A program made the position numbers and the translations under genes. A stretch of 64,000 nt of DNA, from NCBI GenBank assembly GCA_963843835.1, contig CAWJMD010000002.1:259167-323166 (forward strand), in the 5' to 3' direction. Numbering within the stretch: position 1 is the first letter of the stretch; each line of letters opens with the position of its first letter. Origin of the DNA: CAWJMD01 sp963843835 (lineage in GTDB: Bacteria > Actinomycetota > Actinomycetes > Actinomycetales > CAWJMD01). The notes below the pieces were generated by a model. That model saw nothing but the letters and a program-made list of their open reading frames with translations. It was not told where the DNA came from and made no database searches. Shown here one piece after another: positions 16,412 through 25,628 of the stretch.

Positions 16412-17559
16412 CGCGACGCCTCCTGGTCCTCGAACGACGCGTGGTACTCGGCGAACCACGCCCGCTCCTCGTCCACCAGGGGGTGCGGCTCGGAGTACGC
16501 GTGGTCGAACATGGTCAGCGGGTCCGGCTTGTCCAGTGCCAGGCAGCCCGACCGGACGTGCGCGGCCAGGGCGTCGGCGTCGGCCGCGATCTCGTCGAAG
16601 AAGTCCTGGTCGGCATCACCGTTGCGGGACAGGTACGCCTTCAGGCGCGCGATCGGGTCCTTGAGCTTCCACTCCTCGACCTCGGCCTCGATGCGGTAGC
16701 GCGTCGGGTCGTCGGACGTGGTGTGGGCACCCATGCGGTACGTGAACGCCTCGATCAGCGTCGGGCCCTCGCCGTTGCGGGCGCGGTTCAAGGCGGCCGT
16801 GGTCACCGCGTAGGTGGCGAGCACGTCGTTGCCGTCCACCCGCACGCCGGGGAAGCCGAATCCGCGGGCGCGCTGGTAGAGCGGGATGCGCGTCTGGCGC
16901 TCGTTCGGCTCCGAGATCGCCCACTGGTTGTTCTGGCAGAAGAACACGACCGGCGCGTTGAACACGCTGGCGAAGACGAAGGCCTCGTTCACGTCGCCCT
17001 GGGCGCTGGCGCCGTCGCCGAAGTAGGCCAGCGCGGCGCTGTCGCGGTCGGGGTCACCGGTGCCGACGTCACCGTCGCGCTGGATGCCCATCGCGTAGCC
17101 GGTCGCGTGCAGCGTCTGGGATCCGATCACGATCGTGTAGAGCTGGAAGTTGTTGGCGTGCGGGTCCCAGCCGCCGAGGTTCACGCCGCGGTACAGGCCG
17201 AGCAGCGTCACCGGGTCCACGTCGCGGCACCAGGCCACGCCGTGCTCGCGGTAGGTGGGGAAGACGAAGTCCTGCTTGCGCGTCGCCCGTCCCGAACCGA
17301 TCTGGGCGGCCTCCTGGCCGAGCAGGCTGACCCAGATGCCCAGCTCGCCCTGACGCTGCAGGGCGGTGGCCTCCGCGTCGAAACGGCGGACGAGCACCAG
17401 GTCACGGTAGAAGCCGCGCAGGTCCTCGGCCGTGAGGTGCTCCACCAGGGGGGAGTACTCGGGGTTGTCGACGCGCTCGCCCTCGGGGGTGAGCAGCTGG
17501 ACCAGGTCCGGCCCGCCGTCGAGGCGGGAACGGCCGGGGCCGACAGCGGTGTCGGTCAC
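16408..17559 (-). CDS. 2-oxoacid dehydrogenase E1 component, alpha subunit
   Basis: A 383-residue ThDP-dependent subunit. The ThDP/Mg motif is GDGASAQGDVNEAF followed by NNQWAIS, and the phosphorylation-loop region reads YRMGAHTTSDDPTRY. It is first gene of the E1-alpha/E1-beta/E2 operon; the GTG start has AAGGAGA at good spacing. A TACGGT hexamer near 17683-17688 on this strand could be the -10 element, giving a leader of about 115 nt. The TSDDPTRYR pattern is more typical of branched-chain (Bkd) than pyruvate enzymes, so bkdA is the likeliest identity. Confidence 0.92.
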   Translation of the reverse strand: MTDTAVGPGRSRLDGGPDLVQLLTPEGERVDNPEYSPLVEHLTAEDLRGFYRDLVLVRRFDAEATALQRQGELGIWVSLLGQEAAQIGSGRATRKQDFVFPTYREHGVAWCRDVDPVTLLGLYRGVNLGGWDPHANNFQLYTIVIGSQTLHATGYAMGIQRDGDVGTGDPDRDSAALAYFGDGASAQGDVNEAFVFASVFNAPVVFFCQNNQWAISEPNERQTRIPLYQRARGFGFPGVRVDGNDVLATYAVTTAALNRARNGEGPTLIEAFTYRMGAHTTSDDPTRYRIEAEVEEWKLKDPIARLKAYLSRNGDADQDFFDEIAADADALAAHVRSGCLALDKPDPLTMFDHAYSEPHPLVDEERAWFAEYHASFEDQEASR

Positions 17560-17736
17560 TGGATCTCCTTCGTCGTGGCCGCCGCCGGGGGTCGCCCGAC
17601 GCTCGGTCCGAGCTTCAGCGGCGCCCCGGGGGTGGGGGGCGTCGTCGCGACGTGCTCGCGGTCACATCGCCGACACCGTATCGCGCCCCGGCGGTGCTCT
17701 CACCGGTCGGACGTCAGGACCCCGCGAGGTCCCCGC

Positions 17737-18864
17737 TCACGCGGGCTCGGTGCCCGCGCACACCTCGATCAGCCGGTCGTTGGCCTCCGTCTCGCCGATC
17801 GTGCACCGCACGCCGTCGCCGTCGAACGGGCGCACGCTGAGCCCGGCGGCCGCGCACTCGGCGGCGAAGGCGACCGCGCGGTCGCCAAGCGGCAGCCAGA
17901 CGAAGTTCGCCTGGGTGTCCGGCACCGTCCAGCCCTGGGCGCGGAGCGCGTCGACCACCCTGGTGCGCTCGGTGACCAGCGCGTCGACGCGCTCGAGCAG
18001 CTCGTGCTCGGCACCTAGGGACGCCACGGCCGCGTCCTGCGCGATCGCCGACACCCCGAAGGGCACCGCGGTCTTGCGCAGAGCCTCGGCCACGGGCGGG
18101 TGCGCCACCGCGTAGCCGACACGCAGCCCGGCCAGGCCGTACGCCTTCGAGAAGGTCCGCAGCACCGCGACGTTCGGCCGCTGCCGGTGAACGGCGACCG
18201 CGTCGGGTGCCTGCGGGTCACGCACGAACTCCCGGTAGGCCTCGTCGATGACCACCAGCACGTCGGAGGGCACGCGGTCGAGGAAGGCCTCCAGCTCGTC
18301 GGCGTGCACCACCGGCCCGGTGGGGTTGTTCGGGGTGCACACCAGCACGAGACGCGTCCGGTCGTTGACGGCGTCCGCCATCGCGGCGAGGTCGTGCCGG
18401 GCGTCCGCGGTGAGGGGCACCGGGACACCGCGGGCGCCGCTGACGCCGACGACGATGGGGTAGGCCTCGAAGGAACGCCAGGCGTAGACGACCTCGTCGC
18501 CGTCCGCACACGTCGCCTGGACGATCTGGCCCAGCACGCCGACACTGCCCGTGCCGGTCGCGACCCGGTCCTCGTCCACGCCCACGTACTCGGCGATCGC
18601 CCGCGTCAGCTCGCTGACCGCCATGTCCGGGTAGCGGTTCATGTGCGCGGCGGCCCGTTCCACGACCGAGAGCACGGACGGCAGGGGCGGGTAGGGGTTC
18701 TCGTTCGAGCTGATCTTGTAGGCCGTGAGCCCCTCGACGGCGCCGGCCGGCCGGCCGGGCTTGTACGCCGGGACCGAGTCGAGGGCGGCCCGCAGGCGCG
18801 GACCGGCCGGTCGCTCGGTCGAGGCGTGCGAGGTGCTGGTACGGGCGTCGGCGCTGTCGTCCAT
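17737..18864 (-). CDS. PLP aminotransferase, histidinol-phosphate/aromatic type
   Basis: A 375-residue fold-type I aminotransferase of the HisC family. It shows KISSNENPYPP near the N-terminus, CTPNNPTG, DEAYREF with the PLP-binding Asp and Tyr, and the Schiff-base lysine in FSKAYGLAGLRVGY. A second hisC outside the his operon is common in actinobacteria and often acts on aromatic amino acids (Pat). TAGGCT lies exactly 6 nt before the ATG (18871-18876), so the mRNA is probably leaderless. Whether its substrate is histidinol phosphate or an aromatic keto acid is open. Confidence 0.88.
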   Translation of the reverse strand: MDDSADARTSTSHASTERPAGPRLRAALDSVPAYKPGRPAGAVEGLTAYKISSNENPYPPLPSVLSVVERAAAHMNRYPDMAVSELTRAIAEYVGVDEDRVATGTGSVGVLGQIVQATCADGDEVVYAWRSFEAYPIVVGVSGARGVPVPLTADARHDLAAMADAVNDRTRLVLVCTPNNPTGPVVHADELEAFLDRVPSDVLVVIDEAYREFVRDPQAPDAVAVHRQRPNVAVLRTFSKAYGLAGLRVGYAVAHPPVAEALRKTAVPFGVSAIAQDAAVASLGAEHELLERVDALVTERTRVVDALRAQGWTVPDTQANFVWLPLGDRAVAFAAECAAAGLSVRPFDGDGVRCTIGETEANDRLIEVCAGTEPA

Positions 18865-18870
18865 GGCCGC

Positions 18871-18876
18871 AGCCTA
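18871..18876 (-). promoter_or_regulatory. -10 box (TAGGCT) of a leaderless transcript for the aminotransferase gene
   Basis: On the minus strand TAGGCT is followed by GCGGCC and then the ATG. This 6-nt distance puts the transcription start at or beside the start codon, the leaderless arrangement common in actinobacteria. Confidence 0.55.
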
Positions 18877-18960
18877 GGCTCGGCGTGCGGTGCGGCGGGC
18901 CGTGGGTCAGGCTCTGCACAGATCGAGGAGGCCGTCCCCCCCACACACCGAGGAGCCGCC

Positions 18961-19887
18961 GTGCGCGTCGCCGTGGCCGGAGCCACCGGGTTCGTCGGGC
19001 GCCGTCTGACCAGGGCCCTGGACGAGCGCGGGCACGACGTCGTCGCCCTGACCCGACGCCCGGACGAGTACCTCGGTGCGGGCCTGCCCGTCGGCGCCGA
19101 CGTCGACGACCCCGGCACGGTCCGTCGCGGGCTGTCCGAGTGCGAGGTCGCCTACTACCTGGTGCACCGGCTGGGGCACGGCGACCTGGTGGAGCGTGAG
19201 CGCCGGTCGGCGGCGGCGTTCGGCGTCGCGGCCTGGGAGGCCGGCGTGCGGCGGGTGGTGACGGTGGGTGGGCTCGTCCCCCGCGCGGTCGCGGCCGACC
19301 CGACAGCCCTGTCGCCGCACCTGCGCGGACGCCTGGCCGTCGAGAGGGCCCTGGGCGCCGGCGGCGTGCCGGTCACCGCGCTGCGCGCCAGCATCGTGCT
19401 CGGTGCCGGCAGCGCGGCCTGGGAGATGATGCGCCAGCTCTCGGCGGGTCTCCCGCTCCTGTTCAGCCCCCTGCGGTCGCGGACGCCCTGCCAGCCGATC
19501 GCCGCGGCGGACCTCGTCGGCTACCTGCTCGACGTGCTCGACGACGTGCGCGGGACGGGCAGGCTCGCGGACCGGGTCCTGGAGGTCGGTGGCTCCACCG
19601 TGGTCCCCTACACCGAGCTCTTCCGGCGTGTGGCGCAGGCACACGGCCGCCGGGGCGTGGTGGTCGAGGTGCCCGCCGTCAGCGCGGCGGCCGAGAAGGC
19701 CGCGATCGCGGCCCTCACGGACGTCGACCCTGTCCTGGCCGCCGACCTCCTCGAGTCCCTCGACCACCCCGCGGTCGTCGAGGACCCTTCCGCCCGTGAC
19801 CTGCTGCCCCGCAGGCCCCGCGGCCTCGACGCGGCGATCGCCCTGGCCCTGGACGAGCAGGTCCTCGACGGCTGGGACAGACCATGA
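18961..19887 (+). CDS. NAD(P)-binding Rossmann protein, atypical SDR/NmrA-like
   Basis: A 308-residue protein opening with VAVAGATGFVGRRLTRAL, a GxxGxxG dinucleotide site of the extended/atypical SDR class. It lacks a YxxxK catalytic pair at the usual place, so it may be an NAD(P)-sensing or non-classical reductase like those named 'NAD(P)H-binding protein' or DUF2867-type. GTG 18961 is chosen for GAGGAG upstream and the match of the first strand to the Rossmann fold. It overlaps the next gene (ATGA), a SRPBCC protein; such pairs suggest work on a small hydrophobic ligand. The substrate is unknown. Confidence 0.8.
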   Translation: MRVAVAGATGFVGRRLTRALDERGHDVVALTRRPDEYLGAGLPVGADVDDPGTVRRGLSECEVAYYLVHRLGHGDLVERERRSAAAFGVAAWEAGVRRVVTVGGLVPRAVAADPTALSPHLRGRLAVERALGAGGVPVTALRASIVLGAGSAAWEMMRQLSAGLPLLFSPLRSRTPCQPIAAADLVGYLLDVLDDVRGTGRLADRVLEVGGSTVVPYTELFRRVAQAHGRRGVVVEVPAVSAAAEKAAIAALTDVDPVLAADLLESLDHPAVVEDPSARDLLPRRPRGLDAAIALALDEQVLDGWDRP

Positions 19888-20273
19888 GCGCGGTGCCGCT
19901 GGTGGTCCACGGCCGCGCCGACCCGGCGGAGGTGTGGGAGAGGTACGCGGTCCCCTCACGGTGGCACGAGTGGTCTCCGCAGATCCGACGCGTCGAGTGC
20001 TCCCACGACCGCATCGTCGACGACGCGACAGGGGCGGTCCACGGCCCGGCCGGGCTGCGCGTCGACTTCACCGTCGACGCGGTCGACGAGCCGGCCAGGA
20101 CGTGGACCTGGACCGTGCGCGTAGGTCCGGTCCACCTTCGCCTGGACCACGCGGTCGTGGCCCGGGCCGGCGGCGGGACCACGACGCGGCTCGTCACGCA
20201 CGGCCCGCTTGCCGTCGCCCTCGCCTACACCCCGGTCGCGGGCCTGGCGCTGACACGCCTCGTCCGTCCCTGA
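19884..20273 (+). CDS. SRPBCC-fold (polyketide cyclase/START-like) protein
   Basis: A 129-residue protein. The start VHGRADPAEVWERYAVPSRWHEWSPQIRRVE is the usual first helix-grip pattern of SRPBCC proteins, followed by alternating strands and a long C-terminal helix. It probably binds a hydrophobic ligand or acts as a cyclase/hydratase. It is translationally coupled to the Rossmann protein before it. Confidence 0.75.
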   Translation: MSAVPLVVHGRADPAEVWERYAVPSRWHEWSPQIRRVECSHDRIVDDATGAVHGPAGLRVDFTVDAVDEPARTWTWTVRVGPVHLRLDHAVVARAGGGTTTRLVTHGPLAVALAYTPVAGLALTRLVRP

Positions 20274-20367
20274 GCTCTCGAGCTGTCACCAGGACGCCAC
20301 CGGGTCGCCACCGGGTCGCTGCGGCGAACCGCGGGTACGCCGGACGCGCGCGTGGCAGGGTGGGGCC

Positions 20368-20757
20368 ATGCGGTCCTTCGCGATCACGGTGATGGTGAAC
20401 GCGCTGGCCATCTGGGTGGCGACCCTGGTGGTCAGGGGCATCACCGTGTCCGGCGGCGAGGGCCTCGTCGCGCAGATCGTGACCTTCCTGGTGGTCGGCC
20501 TGATCTTCGGTGTCGTCAACGCCGTCGTGAAGCCGATCGTCCGGTTGATCGCGCTGCCGCTCTACATCCTCACGCTGGGCCTGTTCACCTTCGTGGTCAA
20601 CGCCTTCATGCTGCAGATCACCTCGTGGATCGCGCAGGTCACGCCGCTGACGTTCCGCATCGACGACTTCTTCTGGTCCGCCATCTTCGGTGCGGTGGTG
20701 GTCACGCTGGTCAGCGTGGTCGTCAACGTCCTGCTGCCGGACTCCAAGGAGGACTGA
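20368..20757 (+). CDS. Phage-holin-family (superfamily IV, YvlD-like) membrane protein
   Basis: A 129-residue protein with four predicted membrane helices and the conserved segments NAVVKPIVRLIALPLYILTLG and NAFMLQITSW, as in the widespread 'phage holin family' proteins of actinobacteria. Despite the name these are chromosomal membrane proteins of unknown role and no phage genes are near. CAGGGT lies 6 nt before the ATG, fitting a leaderless transcript. It converges with paaN with only 15 bp between them. Confidence 0.85.
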   Translation: MRSFAITVMVNALAIWVATLVVRGITVSGGEGLVAQIVTFLVVGLIFGVVNAVVKPIVRLIALPLYILTLGLFTFVVNAFMLQITSWIAQVTPLTFRIDDFFWSAIFGAVVVTLVSVVVNVLLPDSKED

Positions 20758-20772
20758 CCCCCGTCGCCGCCG

Positions 20773-22509
20773 TCAGGCGTGGCGGCGCGACTGCACGACC
20801 CGGAACCGGCCCGAGACGTAGTGGCCGTCCGTGAGTGTCGCGTTCGCCGCCGGGTTGGCACCGGTGCCGTGGAAGTCGCTGAAGGCGGCCGACTGGTTGA
20901 CGAAGACCTGGCCGGTGAGGTTCATCGACAGGGCCACGCCCGCGTCCAGGGCTGCCTGCTCGGCGGCGTCGAGGACGTCCTCGGAGGTCGAGTACACCGC
21001 CGCCGTCATCGCACCGTGCTCGCGCACGGTCTCGACGAACAGGCGCAGCGACTCGTCGGTGCCCGTCGTGGTGATGAGGAACGCCACGGGGCCGAAGCAC
21101 TCGGACGTGTAGGCGTCGTCGCCGGCCGGGACCTGCACGATCGCGGGCGTGCGGACGGTCGCGTCGGGGTACTCGGGGTGGGTCACCGCGCGCGAGGCCA
21201 GGACCGTGGTGCCGAGCGAGCCGGCCCCGTCGGCGCGGGCGACCACGTCCGGGTTCACCGCCGCACCCAGCACCTGCACGGCGCGGGCGTCGTCACCCGT
21301 CAGCTTCTGGACCGCGGCGGCCAGGGCCTCGCCGAGCTGCTCCACCGAGAGGTGTCCCTGGTCGGTCTCGATGCCGTCCGCCGGGACGTAGATGTTCTGC
21401 GGCGCAGTGCACATCTGCCCCGAGTAGAGGCTCAGCGAGAACGCCAGGTTGCCGGTCAGCCCGCGCAGGTCGTCGGTCGAGTCGACGACCACCGTGTTGA
21501 GGCCCGCCTTCTCGGTGTAGACGACGGCCTGGTGGACGTTCTCCTCCAGCCATCGCCCGAAGCCGGGCCCGCCCGTGTAGTCGATGATCCCGATGCGCGG
21601 GTGCTGCGCCAGGGGCTTGGCGAGCCCCTCTGAGTCGGCCTCGGCGGCTAGCACGATGAGGTTCGGGTCGAAACCGTTCTCCGCCAGCACCTCTCGTGCC
21701 ACGTCGACGCTGATGGCGAGCGGGAGCACGGCTCGCGGGTGCGCCTTGACGACTACCCCGTTGCCGGTCGCCAGGGACGCCAGGAGGCCCGGGTAGGAGT
21801 TCCACGTGGGGAACGTGTTGCAGCCGATCACCAGGCCGATCCCGCGGCCGACGACGTGGAACCGCTTGGTCATCACCAGCGGGTCGCCCTTGCCCGGCTT
21901 GGACCACGTGGCGTGGTGCGGGACGCGCTCCTGCTCGGCCAGCGCGTACGCCACGGCCTCGAGGGCACGGTCCTGGGCGTGCGGGCCGGCCGCCTGGAAC
22001 GCCATCACGAAGGGCTGGCCGGTGGTGTGCATCACCGCGTTCGCCATCTCGAAGCTGCGGGCGTTGATCCTGTCGAGCATCTCGACGCAGACGGCCGCGC
22101 GAACGAGCGGGCCGGCAGCACGCCAGGCGGGCACGGCACCGCCGACGGCTGCGAGCAGGTCGTCGAGGTCCTCGGCGGCGTAGTGGGGGTACTGCACGCC
22201 GAGGGTGGGCCCGTACGGGGACACCTCCGCGCCCACCCAGTCGCGGGGTGCAGGCTGCGAGGCGAGGGCCTCGTACCGGTGGCCGAGGTGCGCCTCGTAG
22301 GCCGCCAGCCCGTCAGCCGCCGCCTCCTCGCCGTAGACGCGTGGTGAGGGCGACTCGGGGTAGCGGCTGTAGTACTCGCGGCTGGCGATCGCAGCGAGCG
22401 CCACGTCCAGCGTCGCCCGGTGCCGGTCGACGAGGGCCTGGTGGGCCCCGGGCACCGGGGAGGTGGAGTCGGAGAGCGTGGTCGTGGGTGAGGTCGTCAC
22501 GCCAGTCAC
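20773..22509 (-). CDS. paaN: Phenylacetic acid degradation protein PaaN, aldehyde dehydrogenase family
   Basis: A 578-residue aldehyde-dehydrogenase-superfamily protein with the PaaN-type N-terminal extension. It shows the NAD-site region GLVIGCNTFPTWNSYPG and the catalytic cysteine in YSGQMCTAPQNIYV. PaaN-type proteins act in the phenylacetyl-CoA pathway, where PaaZ/PaaN handles the ring-opened semialdehyde; this single-domain form lacks the hydratase domain. The gene diverges from paaH with an 83-bp gap. GTG 22509 is the longest start; GTG 22500 is possible. No paaABCDE oxygenase or paaK is in the window. Confidence 0.88.
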   Translation of the reverse strand: MTGVTTSPTTTLSDSTSPVPGAHQALVDRHRATLDVALAAIASREYYSRYPESPSPRVYGEEAAADGLAAYEAHLGHRYEALASQPAPRDWVGAEVSPYGPTLGVQYPHYAAEDLDDLLAAVGGAVPAWRAAGPLVRAAVCVEMLDRINARSFEMANAVMHTTGQPFVMAFQAAGPHAQDRALEAVAYALAEQERVPHHATWSKPGKGDPLVMTKRFHVVGRGIGLVIGCNTFPTWNSYPGLLASLATGNGVVVKAHPRAVLPLAISVDVAREVLAENGFDPNLIVLAAEADSEGLAKPLAQHPRIGIIDYTGGPGFGRWLEENVHQAVVYTEKAGLNTVVVDSTDDLRGLTGNLAFSLSLYSGQMCTAPQNIYVPADGIETDQGHLSVEQLGEALAAAVQKLTGDDARAVQVLGAAVNPDVVARADGAGSLGTTVLASRAVTHPEYPDATVRTPAIVQVPAGDDAYTSECFGPVAFLITTTGTDESLRLFVETVREHGAMTAAVYSTSEDVLDAAEQAALDAGVALSMNLTGQVFVNQSAAFSDFHGTGANPAANATLTDGHYVSGRFRVVQSRRHA

Positions 22510-22580
22510 TGTGCCCGACGTGCCGCGGTGCCGCCAAGGTGGGTGGCGGCGACCGACGTCCGGGGGCTCGCCGACAGCCT

Positions 22581-22586
22581 TACACT
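22581..22586 (+). promoter_or_regulatory. -10 box (TACACT) of a leaderless transcript for paaH
   Basis: TACACT followed by CCCCGC and the paaH ATG at 22593; the 6-nt spacing implies transcription starts at the start codon. There is no purine-rich ribosome binding site before this ATG, which supports the reading. Confidence 0.55.
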
Positions 22587-22592
22587 CCCCGC

Positions 22593-24182
22593 ATGACGGA
22601 CGCCGCCCCCTCCACCGGCATCGCCGAGGTGCCCCTCGCCGACGTGGCCGTCGTCGTCGGCGTCGTCGGCGCGGGGACGATGGGCGCCGGCATCGCCGAG
22701 GTCGCCGCGCGCGCCGGGCACCCGGTCCGCCTGTTCGACGCCGCCGAGGGTGCCGGCGAGCGCGGTCGCGCAGGCATCGCCTCCCGGCTCGACCGAGACG
22801 TGTCGGCCGGTCGCCTCACCCGTGAGGAGGCGGACGACGTGCTCGCCCGCGTGCAGGCCGTGCGGCGGGTGCCCGACCTCGCCGACTGCGGCCTGGTGGT
22901 CGAGGCCGTCGTGGAGGACGTGGCGGTGAAGCGTTCGCTGCTGGCCTCGCTCGAGGACGTGGTCGCCGACGGCACGGTGCTCGCCACGAACACGTCGTCG
23001 CTGTCGGTGACGGCGGTGGCCGCCGGGCTGCGCAACCCCTCGCGGGTGGTCGGGCTGCACTTCTTCAACCCCGCGCCGCGGATGCGCCTGGTGGAGGTCG
23101 TCCACGGCGACGAGACGGATCCGGCGGTCGCCGACGCGGCCGTCGACCTCGTCAGCTCGTGGGGGAAGACGCCGGTGCGCTGCCGGTCGACCCCGGGCTT
23201 CATCGTCAACCGCGTCGCCAGGCCCTACTACGGCGAGGCCCAGCGTCTCGTCGAGGAGGGCGTCGCCGAGCCGGCCGTGATCGACCGGATCCTCCGGGAC
23301 GCCGGCGGCTTCCCGATGGGCCCCTTCGAGCTCACCGACCTCGTCGGTCAGGACGTGAACCTGTCGGTCGCGCGGTCGGTCTGGGAGCAGACCTTCCACG
23401 ACCCGCGGTACGCCCCCACGGTGTTCCAGCAGCGCCTGGTCGACGCCGGGCGCCTCGGTCGCAAGACCGGACGCGGTGTCTTCCGCTACGAGACCGGCCC
23501 CGGCCACGCGACGGACCCGGAGGCCGGTCCCCGGCCCGAGCTGCCGGAGGTTCCGCGCGCACTACCGCCGACCGCGGTGCGCTGCCTGCTGGGGTGGTCG
23601 GTGATGGCCCCCCTGTCCGAGCGGATCATGAAGGGCCCGGTCGAGGTGACGGTGCTCGGGGACTCCGATCCCGAGTGCGCCGACGACATCGGGCTGCTCC
23701 TGCCCTCGGGGGGCCGGCTCGTGGAGACGACCGGGGTACCTGCCGGTCGTCTGGGCGACCAGGTCGTCACCATCGACTGGGCCGCCTCGCCGGAGTCCAC
23801 GCGACGCGTCGCGATGGCCACGTCCCCCGACTGCAGCGAGGCTACCGTCGCCGAGGCGGTCGGCCTGGTGCAGTCGGCCGGGGTCGAGGTGGAGCTCGTC
23901 GCCGACGTCGCGGGCCTCGTCGTGGCGCGCACCGTCGCGATGCTCGTCAACGAGGCCGTCGACCTCGTCGCCCGCGGCGAGGCCACGGCGCAGGACGTCG
24001 ACACGGCGATGCGTCTGGGGACCGGGTACCCGCACGGGCCCCTGGAGTGGGGCGACCTGATCGGGCCGTCGTGCGTGCTCGAGATGCTCGAGAACCTCCA
24101 CAAGGAGTACCCGACGGGGCGCTACCGCCCCTCCCCTGCACTGCGCCGGGCGGCCGAGACCGGGGCCCCGCTGCGTGCGTGA
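22593..24182 (+). CDS. paaH: 3-hydroxyacyl-CoA dehydrogenase (two-domain, PaaH type)
   Basis: A 529-residue protein with the NAD site VGVVGAGTMGAGIAE, the LATNTSSLSVT strand and the HFFNPAPRMRLVEVV signature of 3-hydroxyacyl-CoA dehydrogenases. The first C-terminal domain is repeated: a second copy begins around residue 390 and contains the typical AMRLGTGYPHGPLEWGD. This duplicated layout is that of PaaH/PaaC, which oxidises 3-hydroxyadipyl-CoA to 3-oxoadipyl-CoA. The gene is followed with an 8-bp overlap by paaI and is divergent from paaN. Confidence 0.9.
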   Translation: MTDAAPSTGIAEVPLADVAVVVGVVGAGTMGAGIAEVAARAGHPVRLFDAAEGAGERGRAGIASRLDRDVSAGRLTREEADDVLARVQAVRRVPDLADCGLVVEAVVEDVAVKRSLLASLEDVVADGTVLATNTSSLSVTAVAAGLRNPSRVVGLHFFNPAPRMRLVEVVHGDETDPAVADAAVDLVSSWGKTPVRCRSTPGFIVNRVARPYYGEAQRLVEEGVAEPAVIDRILRDAGGFPMGPFELTDLVGQDVNLSVARSVWEQTFHDPRYAPTVFQQRLVDAGRLGRKTGRGVFRYETGPGHATDPEAGPRPELPEVPRALPPTAVRCLLGWSVMAPLSERIMKGPVEVTVLGDSDPECADDIGLLLPSGGRLVETTGVPAGRLGDQVVTIDWAASPESTRRVAMATSPDCSEATVAEAVGLVQSAGVEVELVADVAGLVVARTVAMLVNEAVDLVARGEATAQDVDTAMRLGTGYPHGPLEWGDLIGPSCVLEMLENLHKEYPTGRYRPSPALRRAAETGAPLRA

Positions 24183-24609
24183 GCGCCAGCCGGACACGCA
24201 GGTGGACGAGTGGGCGCGCGGGATGTGGGACCGCGACGCCGCGAGCCGATCCCTCGGCATGGAGCTGCTGCACGCCTCTCAGGGACGGTCGCGCGTGCGG
24301 ATGACCGTCCGCGACGACATGGTGCAGGGGCACGGCAGCGTGCACGGCGGCATCGTCTTCGCGCTCGGCGACAGCGCCTTCGCCTTCTCCTGCAACGGTC
24401 CTGACGAGGTCGTCGTCGGCTCGAGCGCCGACGTCACGTGGGTGAGCCCCGCGGGGGCTGGTGACGTCCTCGTCGCGGACGGAGAGCAGGAGGTCACCTA
24501 CGGACGCAGCGGCGTGACGCGCGTGCGGATCACCCGCGAGAGCGACGGCGCGCTGATCGCGCTCTTCCAGGGCCGGTCACGCAACGTTCCTCCACGCGGG
24601 GGCCGTTGA
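24175..24609 (+). CDS. paaI: Hydroxyphenylacetyl-CoA thioesterase PaaI (hotdog fold)
   Basis: A 144-residue hotdog thioesterase. It has the HGGIVFALGDSAFAF motif with the catalytic Asp and the core LGMELL strand at the start. PaaI hydrolyses ring-hydroxylated phenylacetyl-CoA and so frees CoA trapped in dead-end products. Overlap with paaH supports a paa role. GTG 24175 is the only sensible start. Confidence 0.88.
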   Translation: MRERQPDTQVDEWARGMWDRDAASRSLGMELLHASQGRSRVRMTVRDDMVQGHGSVHGGIVFALGDSAFAFSCNGPDEVVVGSSADVTWVSPAGAGDVLVADGEQEVTYGRSGVTRVRITRESDGALIALFQGRSRNVPPRGGR

Positions 24610-24631
24610 GCGCGCTCGTCCGTCGGACCGC

Positions 24632-25600
24632 TCAGGCCTGGGACGCGGCCTGCCGTGCCTTCCATGCGCTCGCCACCATGTCGTCGAGCGTGTGGCGCAT
24701 CTCCCACCCCAGGTCGGCCGCCGCGGCGGTGCCCGACGCGACGATGCGGGCAGGGTCGCCGGGACGCCGGTCGCCCACCTCAGGCTCGAAGTCGATGCCG
24801 GTGACGCGCGCCATGGCGTCCATGATCTGCCGCACCGACACACCGTCCCCGCTGCCGAGGTTGTAGACGGGCGCCAGCGGGGTGCCGGCGGCGAGGGCCC
24901 CGGCCGCCGCCACGTGCGCGAGCGCGAGGTCCTGCACGTGCAGGTAGTCGCGGACGCAGGTGCCGTCGGGGGTGTCGTAGTCGCCGCCGTTGATGACCGG
25001 GGTGCCGCCGCGCGCGAGCACGTCGAGGACCACCGGGAACAGGTTGTGCGGGCTGGTGTCGTAGAGGTCGTCGTGGCCTGACCCGACCACGTTGAAGTAG
25101 CGCAGCGAGGTGTGCCGCAGGTCGGTGACCGCGCCCACGTCGCGCAGCAGCCACTCGCCGACGAGCTTGCTCTCGCCGTACGGCGACTCGGGGGCCGGCG
25201 GGGTCTGCTCGGTGACGAGGTCGACGTCGGGCGTGCCGTAGACGGCCGCGGACGACGAGAACACGATGCGCTCGACCCCGACGGACTCCATCGCCTCGAG
25301 CAGGTGCTGGGTGCCGGTCACGTTCTGCGCGTACGTGTGCAGGGGACGCGCCACGGACACGCCCGCGTACTTGAACCCGGCGAGGTGCACGACCCCCTCG
25401 ACGGCGTGCCGGCGCAGCGTGTCCACGACCAGGTCGCGGTCGAGCACCGACCCCGTGACCATCGGCACCTCGTCGGCAACGAAGTGGCGGTGCCCGCTGC
25501 TCAGGTCGTCGAGGACCACGGAGGTCAGGCCCGCCGCATCCATCGCCCGGACCACGTGCGACCCGATGTACCCGGCTCCACCAGTCACCAACCAGCTCAT
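24632..25600 (-). CDS. galE: UDP-glucose 4-epimerase
   Basis: A 322-residue extended SDR. It has the GGAGYIGSHVV nucleotide site, HLAGFKYAGVSV, the SSSAAVYG strand with the catalytic Ser, YGESK with the Tyr-x3-Lys pair, and LRYFNVVG. This is the complete GalE pattern. It interconverts UDP-glucose and UDP-galactose for Leloir metabolism and cell-envelope sugars. GAGCAT lies 6 nt before the ATG. It is a single-gene unit, convergent with paaI. Confidence 0.92.
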   Translation of the reverse strand: MSWLVTGGAGYIGSHVVRAMDAAGLTSVVLDDLSSGHRHFVADEVPMVTGSVLDRDLVVDTLRRHAVEGVVHLAGFKYAGVSVARPLHTYAQNVTGTQHLLEAMESVGVERIVFSSSAAVYGTPDVDLVTEQTPPAPESPYGESKLVGEWLLRDVGAVTDLRHTSLRYFNVVGSGHDDLYDTSPHNLFPVVLDVLARGGTPVINGGDYDTPDGTCVRDYLHVQDLALAHVAAAGALAAGTPLAPVYNLGSGDGVSVRQIMDAMARVTGIDFEPEVGDRRPGDPARIVASGTAAAADLGWEMRHTLDDMVASAWKARQAASQA

Positions 25601-25628
25601 GCGGGCATGCTCCCACGGCCGTCACGGC

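Noticed and set aside
20368..20757. Phage-holin-family gene as a sign of a prophage
   Set aside because: This family is a common chromosomal membrane protein in actinobacteria and no other phage gene is near.
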